Positions 35,150 to 43,905 of a DNA stretch of 64,000 nucleotides are shown here, piece by piece. How positions within the stretch are numbered: position 1 is the first letter of the stretch; the number at the start of each line of letters is the position of its first letter. Source of the stretch: an uncultured bacterium (lineage in GTDB: Bacteria > Spirochaetota > Spirochaetia > Sphaerochaetales > Sphaerochaetaceae); contig CAJMOS010000003.1 in assembly GCA_905215015.1 (NCBI GenBank), positions 1 through 64,000 on the forward strand, written 5' to 3'. The notes under the pieces are model-generated. The model worked only from the letters and a program-made list of their open reading frames with translations, was not told the origin of the DNA and made no database searches. The position numbers and the translations under genes are program-made.

Positions 35150-36369
35150 AGCGCACCGTAGTGGTTACCGGCGGCGGGGTGGTGACTCCGTTGGGGAACG
35201 AGCCGGAATCGATCCTGGCAAGCCTTCGTGCTCGCCGGAACTTTGTCGTCATGGATCCGCGTCTGCAGGAATACCGGAACCTGCGCTGCCATCTCTGCGC
35301 TCCGGTGACTGAAATGTTGCCCGAATATCCCCGCAAACTGGTGCGGGGCATGGGTCGCGTCGCGCTCCTGGCCCTGACTGCCACCGAACGGGCCCTCCGC
35401 ATGGCCGGCATCGCGGCTGGCGACCCCATGCTGAGGAACGGCCGTGCCGGTATCGCCTACGGTTCCTCTGCAGGGGATGTGGATGCCATGATGGACTTCT
35501 ATGGCCTGTTGGTGACCAAGGACTCGAAGAAGATGAACCCGACCACCTACATCAAGGAGATGCCCCAGACCTGCGCGGCGAACCTTTCGGTCTACTACGG
35601 CCTGACCGGACGGCTGATTACCACCAATACCGCCTGTACCAGCGGCAGCCAGTCGATTGGCTATGCCTACGAGACAATCGCTTCGGGCAAGCAGGACCTG
35701 ATGATCGCCGGTGGCGCTGAAGAGCTTTCCCCTGCCGACATCGGGGTCTTTGATTCGATGTTCGCGGCCAGCACGATGAACGACGATCCCTCCCGGACCC
35801 CCCGTGCCTATGACAAGGACCGCGATGGCCTGGTAATCGGCGAGGGCGCAGGCACCTTGATCCTCGAGGAAAAGGAGCACGCCCTTGCCCGGGGTGCCCG
35901 TATCTACGGGGAGATTGCCGGCTTCGCGACCAACACCGACGGCGTGCATATCACCCATCCGAACCGGGACACCATGGCGCAGGTGATGCGGCTCGCCATC
36001 GAGGATTCGGGCGTAGATCCCGCCCGGATCGGCTATGTGAACACCCACGGCACCGCTACGATCGAGGGTGACATCGCCGAAAGCAACGCTACCTATGACG
36101 TGTTCCAGCGCCCGATTGCCGCAAGCACGATCAAGGGCTATATCGGCCATACCCTCGGCGCCTGTGGGGCCATCGAGGCCTGGGTGACGTTGCTGATGCT
36201 TCACGAGGGATGGTTCGCGCCGAACCTGAACCTGGAGGTCGTCGATCCTCAATGCGGGCCGCTCGACTATATCACAGGGGACGGTCTCTCGCTGGCGACA
36301 GACTATGCGATGAGCAATAATTTCGCATTCGGAGGCATCAATACTTCGTTGATTCTGAAAAGGGGTTGA
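35146..36369 (+). CDS. Beta-ketoacyl-ACP synthase II-like (second ketosynthase)
   Basis: A 407-residue condensing enzyme of the FabF kind with Cys164 in NTACTSGSQS, His301 in NTHGTATIEGD and His335 in GYIGHTLGACG, plus the N-terminal VVVTGGGVVTPLG. It probably pairs with the chain-length-factor-like protein at 39580 or performs the first condensation. It shares the catalytic set with the ketosynthase at 32800, so the cluster has two active condensing enzymes and one inactive partner. Confidence 0.92.
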   Translation: MKRTVVVTGGGVVTPLGNEPESILASLRARRNFVVMDPRLQEYRNLRCHLCAPVTEMLPEYPRKLVRGMGRVALLALTATERALRMAGIAAGDPMLRNGRAGIAYGSSAGDVDAMMDFYGLLVTKDSKKMNPTTYIKEMPQTCAANLSVYYGLTGRLITTNTACTSGSQSIGYAYETIASGKQDLMIAGGAEELSPADIGVFDSMFAASTMNDDPSRTPRAYDKDRDGLVIGEGAGTLILEEKEHALARGARIYGEIAGFATNTDGVHITHPNRDTMAQVMRLAIEDSGVDPARIGYVNTHGTATIEGDIAESNATYDVFQRPIAASTIKGYIGHTLGACGAIEAWVTLLMLHEGWFAPNLNLEVVDPQCGPLDYITGDGLSLATDYAMSNNFAFGGINTSLILKRG

Positions 36370-36373
36370 GGCG

Positions 36374-37861
36374 ATGACGGGATGGAAAGCGAGTGAGGCA
36401 AGGCTGGAGGAACAGAGAAAGGCGCTGAGGGAACGCATGGACGCGCAGAAAAAGGGACGGCATACCGCCTACGAGCGCCTGGACATGCTGCTCGATCCCG
36501 CATCGTTCCATGAGGTGGGTTCCTTCCGCCGCTCCCACATCTCCGACACTCCCGCCGGGGACGGGGTGGTGACCGGCTACGGCACCATCGCCGGCCGGCA
36601 GGTCTTTGTCTCCAGCGAGGATTTCTCTGTTTCCGGAGGTTCGGTAGGCGAGGTCCATGCCTCCCGCATCGCCCATATCATCGACTTGGCCCTCGAGGCT
36701 GGCTGTCCCTATATTGCCTTGAACGAGAGCGGGGGTGCCCGCATCGGTGAGGGCATTGTCGGCCTTTCGGGATATGGCGACATCTTCCGGGCCAACGTGC
36801 GTGCCAGCGGAAGAATCCCCCAGATTGCCGTGATTCTCGGTTCCTGCGCGGGGGGAGCCTGCTACAGTCCGGCCCTCTGCGATTTCCTCTTCATGGTCAA
36901 GGGCCAGTCCCGCATGTTCCTTACGGGACCCGCCGTGGTCAAGTCGGTGCTGTTCGAGGATGTCTCTCCCGAGCAACTTGGCGGCAGCGACCTGCACGGT
37001 GGCGAGAGCGGGGTCGCGCACTTTGTCTATGAGGACGAGAAGAGCTGTCTTGACGGGGTCAGGCGCCTGCTTGCCTATCTGCCCCAGGCGTGGGACCAGG
37101 ATGTGCCCCGCATGCCGTCAAAGGCGCCGCTGAGGGGTTCGCTTGAGGAAATCGTGCCGGACAACGGCAAGAAGGCCTACGACATGCACCGGGTGATTGC
37201 ATGTATTGTCGACGCCAAGAGTTTCCTGGAGGTCCACAGGGAATGGGCGGGGAATATCCTGACCGGTTTCGCCCGTCTTGACGGGCGCTCGATTGGCATC
37301 GTCGCCAGCCAGAGCATGGTGCTCGGGGGCGCGATCGACGACAAGGCAAGCATGAAGATCGCCCGTTTCGTCCAAAGTTGCGACTGCTACGGCATCCCGC
37401 TCTTGACATTGGCCGATGTGACTGCCTTTCTTCCGGGTCCCGACATGGAAAGGAAGGGCATCATCCGCCATGGCGCCAAGGTGCTTTACGCCTACAGCGC
37501 TTCCTCGATGCCGAAGGTGACGGTAATCTTGAGGAAAGCCTACGGCGGCGCCTATATCGCCCTCGGCAGCAAATCGATTGGGGCCGATCTGGTCTACGCC
37601 TGGCCAGGGGCGGAGATCGCGGTCCTTGGGGCGGCCGGTGCCGTACGGATCCTCCACCGCAAGGAAATCGCGGCAGGCAAGGATGAGGCGGCTTTCATTT
37701 CCGCCTACGAAGAGAACTTCTGCAATCCCTACATCGCCGCCGAATATGGTTTCGTCGATGAGGTGGTCATGCCGGAGGAGACGAGGGATGCGGTCTGCAG
37801 AGGCTTCGCCCTGCTTGCCGGCAAGAAGCGGGGCCCTGCGCACGGGAACATGCCTCTCTAG
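36374..37861 (+). CDS. Acyl-CoA carboxylase carboxyltransferase subunit
   Basis: A 495-residue carboxyltransferase of the propionyl/acetyl-CoA carboxylase beta type containing both crotonase-like halves. Visible blocks are ALNESGGARIGEG and ILGSCAGGACYSPAL in the first half, and LADVTAFLPGPDMERKGI and LRKAYGGAYIALGS in the second. With a biotin carboxylase and biotin carrier encoded elsewhere it would make malonyl-CoA. A methylmalonyl-CoA decarboxylase alpha subunit is a possible alternative. It ends the plus arm, four bases after the ketosynthase gene, and its stop overlaps the convergent malonyl transferase gene by four bases. Such a gene is not a usual part of APE clusters. Confidence 0.87.
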   Translation: MTGWKASEARLEEQRKALRERMDAQKKGRHTAYERLDMLLDPASFHEVGSFRRSHISDTPAGDGVVTGYGTIAGRQVFVSSEDFSVSGGSVGEVHASRIAHIIDLALEAGCPYIALNESGGARIGEGIVGLSGYGDIFRANVRASGRIPQIAVILGSCAGGACYSPALCDFLFMVKGQSRMFLTGPAVVKSVLFEDVSPEQLGGSDLHGGESGVAHFVYEDEKSCLDGVRRLLAYLPQAWDQDVPRMPSKAPLRGSLEEIVPDNGKKAYDMHRVIACIVDAKSFLEVHREWAGNILTGFARLDGRSIGIVASQSMVLGGAIDDKASMKIARFVQSCDCYGIPLLTLADVTAFLPGPDMERKGIIRHGAKVLYAYSASSMPKVTVILRKAYGGAYIALGSKSIGADLVYAWPGAEIAVLGAAGAVRILHRKEIAAGKDEAAFISAYEENFCNPYIAAEYGFVDEVVMPEETRDAVCRGFALLAGKKRGPAHGNMPL

Positions 37862-38769
37862 GCCCGCATTGCCTCCACCGTGCCGAACGTCCGGAAGCAC
37901 ACGCCTGGATCATCCCTGAAGATCGCCTTGTTGAAGCCGGAAAGCGTATGTCCGGGTCCCATCTCGTAGAACGCATCGAACCCGTCTCTCCTCATCGCCC
38001 TGATGGTCTGCATCCAGAGCACGGGGCTGGTCGTCTGTTGCAGTACCAGTTTCCGGATTTCCTCCTTGTCGGTATGGGGCTTGGCATCGGCGTTCAGGTA
38101 GACCGGCATAACCGCGTCATGCCACACCAGTTTGGCGAACGCTTCCTCCAAGGCTTTCCTTGCAGGCTCAAGGAGCGGGGTGTGGAAAGGTGCGCTCACC
38201 GGAAGGAGGACGCCGCGGACATGGTTCTCTTTCAGGTATTCGAGCGCCCTTGCCACGGCTGCCGCCTCACCGGAGAGCACGGTCTGCCTGGGTGAGTTGT
38301 AGTTGGCAGGCTGCACGATGCCGCCCGCCTTGTGGCAGGCCTCTCCGAGCAGCTCCTCCGGGCATTCCTTGATGGCGGCCATGGCTCCAGTTCCTTCGGG
38401 CACAGCGCCCTGCATGGCGTCGGCACGGAACTGCACCAGCCTGAGCGCGTCCTCGAACGAAAGGACGCCGCTTGCCGCCAAGGCGACATACTCGCCCAGC
38501 GAGAAGCCTGCATATCCCTCTGCCGCATAACCCTCTTGCCGTGCTGCCTGGAAGATCGCGAAGTCTACCGTGAAGGTGCAGGGCTGGGTGTTGTGCGTGA
38601 GTCTGAGTTCCTCCTCGCTCCCCTCAAGGCAGAGTTTGGAGATGGGCCTGCCGAGCACTTGGTCGGCGAGGGAGAAGATCGTCCTGGATACGTCGTAGGA
38701 TTGGACGTAGTCCCGTCCCATGCCCGGATACTGTGCTCCCTGCCCGCTGAAAAGAAAGGCTTGTTTCAT
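37858..38769 (-). CDS. fabD: Malonyl-CoA:ACP transacylase
   Basis: A 303-residue FabD-type enzyme that moves malonyl groups from CoA to the carrier proteins. Motifs are FSGQGAQYPGMG at residues 7-18, the nucleophile Ser90 in GFSLGEY (His before Ser replaced by Phe), Arg115 in FRADAM and the catalytic His196 in PFHTPLL. ATG 38769 follows AAAGGA by a normal distance; ATG 38775 is an alternative. It is the last gene of the minus arm and converges on the carboxyltransferase, so malonyl synthesis and transfer are encoded end to end. Confidence 0.92.
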   Translation of the reverse strand: MKQAFLFSGQGAQYPGMGRDYVQSYDVSRTIFSLADQVLGRPISKLCLEGSEEELRLTHNTQPCTFTVDFAIFQAARQEGYAAEGYAGFSLGEYVALAASGVLSFEDALRLVQFRADAMQGAVPEGTGAMAAIKECPEELLGEACHKAGGIVQPANYNSPRQTVLSGEAAAVARALEYLKENHVRGVLLPVSAPFHTPLLEPARKALEEAFAKLVWHDAVMPVYLNADAKPHTDKEEIRKLVLQQTTSPVLWMQTIRAMRRDGFDAFYEMGPGHTLSGFNKAIFRDDPGVCFRTFGTVEAMRA

Positions 38770-38812
38770 ACGCATGTCCTTTGCAAAGAGATATGCCGCC
38801 ACAAGGCGGGCT

Positions 38813-39583
38813 TCAAGGAAGGTGCTCGCTGTCGTACTCGTCGAGCCTTTTCTGGAGGATGCCGGCGAGGGCGGACTGCATCGTCTTCGAATCCGCCCTG
38901 GTTCTGCCTGAGGGAAGAAGCGGTTCATGGGCCTCGATCTGATAATGCCACCGCCCATCCGGGTTCACTTGCCAGATCGGGTCATGCTTGCGGAGTCCCC
39001 GCTTGTCGTTGCCGAGGATCGAGACGGGGAGGACCGGGGTGTTGGTCTCGCAGGCGAGATAGCTGACCCCGCGCTTGATCTCGAGGTGCCTTGCATCCTT
39101 GGTGCGGGTCCCTTCGGGGAAGATGATCACGTTGTCACCCATGTCGATACATTCCTTGACCGCGTCCAGCATTTCCTCCGGGACGTCGTCGTTCTTGATG
39201 TAGAGGAGGTTGATGATGGCGCCGACCCAGGAGTGGCCGAGCCCCGATCGGACGACGCATGAGGCGCCAGGCAATAGTCCGTAGAGAAGCACCACGTCGA
39301 GGAGGGAGGGGTGGTTCGGTGCGATGATCATGCCATGGTAGGCGGACAGCGCCTTGCGGTCGGCTTTGACGGAAATCTGTCCGGTGAGGATGAGGAATCC
39401 GGAAAAGAGCCGCATGAGGAGCGAGACGAACCTCCTGCCTACCCGCTGGAAACGGCTTTTGGGGTGGACGATGAGGAAAAGCAACGGAAGCACACCGAGC
39501 CCGATGGGTACGGCTCCGAGGCCGAACAGCACGAAGCTCAACGGTTTGGCGATGGTCCGATACAGATAGCCCAGCCGTCTCAT
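38813..39583 (-). CDS. PlsC-type acyltransferase of the APE-type cluster
   Basis: A 256-residue 1-acylglycerol-3-phosphate acyltransferase-like protein with N-terminal hydrophobic segments, the catalytic NHPSLLD with His91 and Asp96, and the binding motif FPEGTRTK with Glu157. In APE clusters an acyltransferase of this kind (ApeD-like) is thought to attach the polyene to a lipid. ATG 39583 overlaps the stop of the upstream gene (ATGA). Confidence 0.87.
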   Translation of the reverse strand: MRRLGYLYRTIAKPLSFVLFGLGAVPIGLGVLPLLFLIVHPKSRFQRVGRRFVSLLMRLFSGFLILTGQISVKADRKALSAYHGMIIAPNHPSLLDVVLLYGLLPGASCVVRSGLGHSWVGAIINLLYIKNDDVPEEMLDAVKECIDMGDNVIIFPEGTRTKDARHLEIKRGVSYLACETNTPVLPVSILGNDKRGLRKHDPIWQVNPDGRWHYQIEAHEPLLPSGRTRADSKTMQSALAGILQKRLDEYDSEHLP

Positions 39584-40245
39584 ACCCATCCCTTGCAAAT
39601 CAATGCCTTCAGGAGTTCCTCTTCCGTGGTCAGCGCGTCGAGGAATCCTGCATCCAGTTCCCGTTCCGTGGCCCGGCTGGTCAGCTTGAGCGCATAGACG
39701 AACGGTTCGTTCCCGCCACCCTGGTGGATGGCGACGTACTCGTCGGGAATCGCTTCCTCGCAGATGATGGCGACCACTTCATCCCTCCGGCCACTGGCCA
39801 GCGGGGCTATCGCGGTAAGGAATCCGCTTTTCACCTCGTTATGGCTGCCAAACATGCAGGAATACGGCCTGTCCTGCTCCAGCAGGATGGTTGCCATGGC
39901 GATCGGCGCGTTGAATACCGAATAGGAGAAGGTGGCGGGGTGGATTTCCTTTTCCACGTGGTACTCGCGCTCGAGCGCGAACTGCTGGTCGGCCTCGCCG
40001 ATTGAGGAAATGAAAAAAAGCTCGGAGTCCTCGGCAAGCGGGAGCATGGCATGCAGGGCGTGGATGGTCATGCGGATCATCTGGTTCATCCGTCTGAGGC
40101 TTTTGGCGCTCAGGTATTCCATGGGGGGATTCTCCTTGCTGAACGGGATCTTCCCTTCGCCGGCGGCCCAGCGTTTCCATGCCATGTCATCCATGCCTGG
40201 AGCCCATTTGAAGGCGCTTTCGAGATAGATTTTCCGTTTCAGCAT
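39580..40245 (-). CDS. Ketosynthase-like chain length factor (Ketoacyl-synt_2)
   Basis: A 221-residue protein covering only the N-terminal half of a ketosynthase fold. Where a ketosynthase has its active Cys this protein has SVFNAP (109-114), so it cannot condense. This is the pattern of the Ketoacyl-synt_2 family, called ApeC or chain length factor in APE clusters, which forms a heterodimer with a ketosynthase. It overlaps both neighbours by 4-7 bases. Confidence 0.85.
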   Translation of the reverse strand: MLKRKIYLESAFKWAPGMDDMAWKRWAAGEGKIPFSKENPPMEYLSAKSLRRMNQMIRMTIHALHAMLPLAEDSELFFISSIGEADQQFALEREYHVEKEIHPATFSYSVFNAPIAMATILLEQDRPYSCMFGSHNEVKSGFLTAIAPLASGRRDEVVAIICEEAIPDEYVAIHQGGGNEPFVYALKLTSRATERELDAGFLDALTTEEELLKALICKGWV

Positions 40246-41330
40246 GGCGTGAATTCCATGAGCGAGTAACTGAAGACTCCAAGGTTGTGGTGGCAGCAGG
40301 AGAGCTTGACTCCACCCCGCTCGATGGCAGGGACGATGTCCTGATAGTTGTACATTCTGCTATTCCCGTTAGCCATGGTGGTGAAATAGAGGCTTGTCGC
40401 TTGCAAGGAAAAGGTCGATGCCTGGTATTTCTGCTCGTCGAGCAACGGTTCCAGCACGAACATCCGGGTCTCGGGCTTCGCCTTCGATGCTACCTTGCGG
40501 ATGATGCTCGTGATTTCCTCCAGGCTGAAGCAGTCAAGGAACTGGCTCATCCATACCACGTCCGCTCCCTGCGGAAAGGTGGTCTCCGGATCCAGCACGT
40601 CACAGGCCTCGTAGCCGACGCGGTCGGCGTACCCTGCCTGCTCCACGTTCTTGCGGGCCATGTCGACCTGTCCGGGAAGGTCGATGATGGTGACCTTTAC
40701 CTTGGGATCGTAGGCGCAGCAGCGAAGCGCCCATTTGGCGGTGTTGCCACCGATGTCGAACAACCGTCCGACCGGACGGGAGAAGACAATGGGGAGCGCC
40801 TCGGGCATGATATGGTCGCTGTAATAATGGTCGAAGCCGAACCAGCTTTTCTGGGCCTGCGGGGGAAGATGGGAAAGGGCTTCGTAGATGGTATGCCACT
40901 GGTCCCCGAAAGCCTTGAGTCCTTCAGGCTTCCCGCTCTTGATGGAGTCGACCAGCTTATCGGCTCCCGGCCAGCAGATGTCCTGCATGAAGTCCAGGTT
41001 TGCCCTGGTCAGGCCGTCTTCTAGGAAGAAATAGCCTACCTTGCCGATGGTGAAATGTCGCTCGTTTTCGTTTCTCGCAAGCTTCAGGATTCCCAGTGCG
41101 AGGCCCATCTCGGTCAGGACGCCGATTCCATAGGGGGAGACATGGCATTGCCCGGAGAGGTCCTCTTGCGTGATTCCTCTTTCCCCGCTATCGCCGATTT
41201 TGGCTAGGATGCCGAGCTTCAGCAACGCGTAGGCCGCCTGGAAGCAATAGGGACCGAAACAGATTTCCTGCGCCTTTGCGCGTGCGTCCAAAGCCGAGAT
41301 CCTGTCGTTTGTGTAGAAGTCAAATTCCAT
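40239..41330 (-). CDS. SAM-dependent methyltransferase of the APE-type cluster
   Basis: A 363-residue class I methyltransferase. The first 150 residues are helical with a winged-helix-like dimerisation part, as in plant-type small-molecule O-methyltransferases. The SAM site LFDIGGNTAKW lies at 190-200 and IIDLPGQVDMA follows. It probably methylates the aryl head group or its hydroxyl. AAGGGG precedes ATG 41330. It heads the minus arm but lies only 23 bases after hflX on the same strand. Confidence 0.85.
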   Translation of the reverse strand: MEFDFYTNDRISALDARAKAQEICFGPYCFQAAYALLKLGILAKIGDSGERGITQEDLSGQCHVSPYGIGVLTEMGLALGILKLARNENERHFTIGKVGYFFLEDGLTRANLDFMQDICWPGADKLVDSIKSGKPEGLKAFGDQWHTIYEALSHLPPQAQKSWFGFDHYYSDHIMPEALPIVFSRPVGRLFDIGGNTAKWALRCCAYDPKVKVTIIDLPGQVDMARKNVEQAGYADRVGYEACDVLDPETTFPQGADVVWMSQFLDCFSLEEITSIIRKVASKAKPETRMFVLEPLLDEQKYQASTFSLQATSLYFTTMANGNSRMYNYQDIVPAIERGGVKLSCCHHNLGVFSYSLMEFTPC

Positions 41331-41353
41331 GGGTGCCCCTTATTCGTTCCATG

Positions 41354-42631
41354 TTACACGGTATGGTCCAGGAAAGGAACGAGCATTTGTGCAAGTTGCG
41401 GGTTGCGGACCCTGACAGTGGCGCGCACTCCCGTGCCCGAGTACTCGATGCTGAGGATCTGCGCTTCGCGACGCAGCCTGGCTACCAGGTCGTAGCGGTC
41501 TTCGGGAATCGTGCAGCTCCAGGTGGGGGAGAGTTCGTGGAGCAGGTCGCTGATTTCCGTCTCCAGCTGGGGGATGCCATCCCCGGTGAGGAGCGAGCCC
41601 GTGACCACATGGGTTTCCAGCGAGGTGAGCCTGATGGTGGAGAACTCGTCGTGCTCCTTGTCCATCTTGTTGATGAAGAGGATGCGCGGTTTATCCTGTG
41701 CGCCAAGTTCCTCCAGTACCTGCAGCGTGGTCTGATAACAGGCCAGCATGCTGGGGTGCGAGGCGTCCGAGACCAGAATCAGCAGGTCTGCGTCGAGCGC
41801 CTCTTCCAACGTGCTCTTGAAGGAGTCGACGAGGGTGGTGGGCAGGTTGCTGACAAAGCCGACCGTATCGGTCAGGAGAAAGCTTTCTCCTCCGGTAATC
41901 TTCACCAAGCGGGTAGTCGGGTCGAGGGTGGCGAAAAGCTTGTCTTCGGCAAGCGTCGCTCCTTGGCTGAAGTGGTTCAGCAGGGTTGATTTGCCGCTGT
42001 TGGTGTAGCCGATGATGGCAATGCGGGGAATCGGGCTTTGGGCACGGCTACGGGTCTGCTGTGCCCGCTCCTTGTCGACCTCTTGGAGCCGTTGCTGCAG
42101 CTTGGTGATTTTCTCGGCGATGCGTCGCTGGTCGATTTCCAGCTGGGTCTCGCCTTGGCCGCGGTTGCTGAAGCCTCCGCCACGTTGCTGGGAAAGCTGG
42201 CCTTCCCGTCCTGCCAAGCGGGGACGCAGGTAGCTGAGTCTGGCAAGCTCGACCTGCAGTTTCGCCTCCTTGGTGCGGGCCCTGGCGGCGAAGATCCGCA
42301 GGATTACCTCTTCCCGGTCGATGACGGGGATGCCCCACGCTGCTTCCAGGTTGCGTTGGACACGGGGTTTGACCGCCTGGTTGAAGATGACCAGGTCTGC
42401 CCCGGTAGCGTCGATTTCCTCGGAGATTTCCGCCACTTTCCCCTTGCCGATCAGGGTGGCGGGGTTGATTTCCCGGACGGTGATCGTCTCATGGCTGACC
42501 GGGACGATGTCGATGCTCTCGACTAGACTGTCCAGCTCTTGGGTGGCGAGGGCGGTCAACGCCTGGTCGTCTTTCGGGAAGACGAGCGTGAAAAGCAAAG
42601 CCCTCTGGGGCTCAGGCTTGGTTTCGTACAT
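41354..42631 (-). CDS. hflX: GTPase HflX
   Basis: A 425-residue ribosome-associated GTPase that splits stalled or stressed ribosomes. The N-terminal domain has NPATLIGKGKVAEI and a Gly-rich linker (RGGGFSNRGQGETQLE). The G domain has G1 GYTNSGKST, G3 DTVGFVSNLP and G4 NKMD. The length fits the family. It is followed after 23 bases by the methyltransferase that opens the minus arm of the APE-type cluster, so read-through is likely. Confidence 0.95.
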   Translation of the reverse strand: MYETKPEPQRALLFTLVFPKDDQALTALATQELDSLVESIDIVPVSHETITVREINPATLIGKGKVAEISEEIDATGADLVIFNQAVKPRVQRNLEAAWGIPVIDREEVILRIFAARARTKEAKLQVELARLSYLRPRLAGREGQLSQQRGGGFSNRGQGETQLEIDQRRIAEKITKLQQRLQEVDKERAQQTRSRAQSPIPRIAIIGYTNSGKSTLLNHFSQGATLAEDKLFATLDPTTRLVKITGGESFLLTDTVGFVSNLPTTLVDSFKSTLEEALDADLLILVSDASHPSMLACYQTTLQVLEELGAQDKPRILFINKMDKEHDEFSTIRLTSLETHVVTGSLLTGDGIPQLETEISDLLHELSPTWSCTIPEDRYDLVARLRREAQILSIEYSGTGVRATVRVRNPQLAQMLVPFLDHTV

Positions 42632-42757
42632 GTCGCAACTGTATCCTCTTTTCCGGTAAAAGGGAATCGGTCAAATTCTCAGCGCAACGGAGGGTGCAAA
42701 ACGCAAGGCATACATCGCCCGTTCGACCAAAGGTCGACTGTCGTGTATCCGCCTGAA
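42632..42757. other. Intergenic boundary between hflX and the LacI regulator
   Basis: About 125 bases. A short 6-bp inverted repeat TCGACC-AAA-GGTCGA lies at 42723-42737 without a T tract. Base composition becomes AT-richer from here to about 50400. Confidence 0.4.
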
Positions 42758-43735
42758 TCAGAAAGAGGATCCTTCATTCAACTTCATTTCAAAAGTAACG
42801 TGCTGCTGGTCCATTTCCCCTTTTCGCATGCTTGTAATCATTTCAATGATTTTCAGGGACAATTTCTGGACATCGTAACCGTAGGAGCTGAGGTATGGTG
42901 AATAACATCGGCACAGGAGCGTATCATCCATGCTGATGATTCCAATGTCTTTGCCAATGACGAGATTTTTCTCATTGGCAAACCGGTAGATTCCATAGGT
43001 GAGTAAATCGTCGTCGACGAAAAAAGCGAGGGGGTATGTGTATTTGTCGTGAAGATTCAATAGTTGTTCGTAAATATTGTTATTCGTGTATCCATGACTT
43101 ATAATTTCTGAATGAAAAATTCCCATTGAGTCGCACGCTTTGGTAAAACCTTCTCTGCGAGCAGTGAAAGTTTCTTTCACGATGGATCCACATACATGGA
43201 CCATGTGCCTGTATCCATGAGAATGGAGGAGGGAGACGGCTTCCTCCGCGGCTTTTCTGAAGTCTATGGAGATGGAGTTTGTATTGAGGTGATAGTCGTT
43301 TAGAAAGATGATTTTTTTATCGACTAAAGGATTGCGTTTCGGGAGGTTGTTGTAGCAGATAATGGCGATGTCTATTGCTTTTCCGAGAATGGAATCTTCT
43401 ATATAAGAATACCAGGCGGGATTGTTATTTGTTTCTATCAGCAGACAAAAATCTCCGTCTTTATTGGAAAGTTGGGTAATTGAATGGAGTATCTCGCTGA
43501 AAAAAGGGTTCTCGCTGTCAGGAACAACGAGAGCAATGGTGTTGGAATGTCCTGATTTCAGGATACGTGCCACATGGTTTGTCCTGTAATTGTTTTCCTC
43601 ACAGATTTGTTTGACGTGTTTTGCCACGGATTCCCGGACTCTTCCTTCCCATTTGTTACGCAACACAAGAGAAACGGTGGTTTGTGATACTCCTGCAATG
43701 CGTGCAATGTCTTTGCTTGTCAAATATTTTGTCAT
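42758..43735 (-). CDS. LacI-family transcriptional regulator
   Basis: A 325-residue regulator. Residues 1-60 are the LacI-type helix-turn-helix (LTSKDIARIAGVSQTTVSLV then LRNKWEGRVRESV), with the rest a periplasmic-binding-protein-like ligand domain (IALVVPDSENPFFSEILHSI). It is divergent from the catabolic/transport operon starting at 43934 and probably represses both it and itself through the two operator-like sites between them. A TATTAT box lies 8 bases before ATG 43735 and no Shine-Dalgarno sequence is seen. The ligand is probably the imported compound. Confidence 0.9.
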   Translation of the reverse strand: MTKYLTSKDIARIAGVSQTTVSLVLRNKWEGRVRESVAKHVKQICEENNYRTNHVARILKSGHSNTIALVVPDSENPFFSEILHSITQLSNKDGDFCLLIETNNNPAWYSYIEDSILGKAIDIAIICYNNLPKRNPLVDKKIIFLNDYHLNTNSISIDFRKAAEEAVSLLHSHGYRHMVHVCGSIVKETFTARREGFTKACDSMGIFHSEIISHGYTNNNIYEQLLNLHDKYTYPLAFFVDDDLLTYGIYRFANEKNLVIGKDIGIISMDDTLLCRCYSPYLSSYGYDVQKLSLKIIEMITSMRKGEMDQQHVTFEMKLNEGSSF

Positions 43736-43743
43736 ACAGATAC

Positions 43744-43772
43744 ATAATACAACAGAAAATGGCAGAAATAAA
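43744..43772 (-). promoter_or_regulatory. Promoter of the LacI-type gene
   Basis: On the minus strand TTTATT (43767-43772), 17-bp spacer, TATTAT (43744-43749). Predicted transcription starts about two bases before the start codon. Confidence 0.5.
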
Positions 43773-43787
43773 GTTAAACGTAGTACT
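43772..43787. promoter_or_regulatory. Operator-like site 1
   Basis: AGTTAAACGTAGTACT. It shares the last ten bases ACGTAGTACT and 13 of 16 positions with the site at 43906 and lies just upstream of the LacI gene promoter. Confidence 0.55.
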
Positions 43788-43875
43788 TTTAAGTCAGTTT
43801 ATTTTCCTAAATGGTTTTTTTGAATCAATACTTACTTCGTGTAATTGTTTTAAGCATAAAAATATGAAAAACTTC

Positions 43876-43904
43876 TTGTGGGCGAATGGTTACAATGTTA
43901 TGAT
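43876..43904 (+). promoter_or_regulatory. Promoter of the Gfo/Idh-BMP operon
   Basis: TTGTGG at 43876-43881, 17-bp spacer, TATGAT at 43899-43904. The predicted start falls inside operator-like site 2. Confidence 0.6.
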
Positions 43905-43905
43905 A

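Noticed and set aside
36374..37861. Carboxyltransferase read as a methylmalonyl-CoA decarboxylase
   Set aside because: The family does not separate by eye, but no decarboxylase membrane subunits are nearby and the malonyl transferase next to it favours a carboxylase role.
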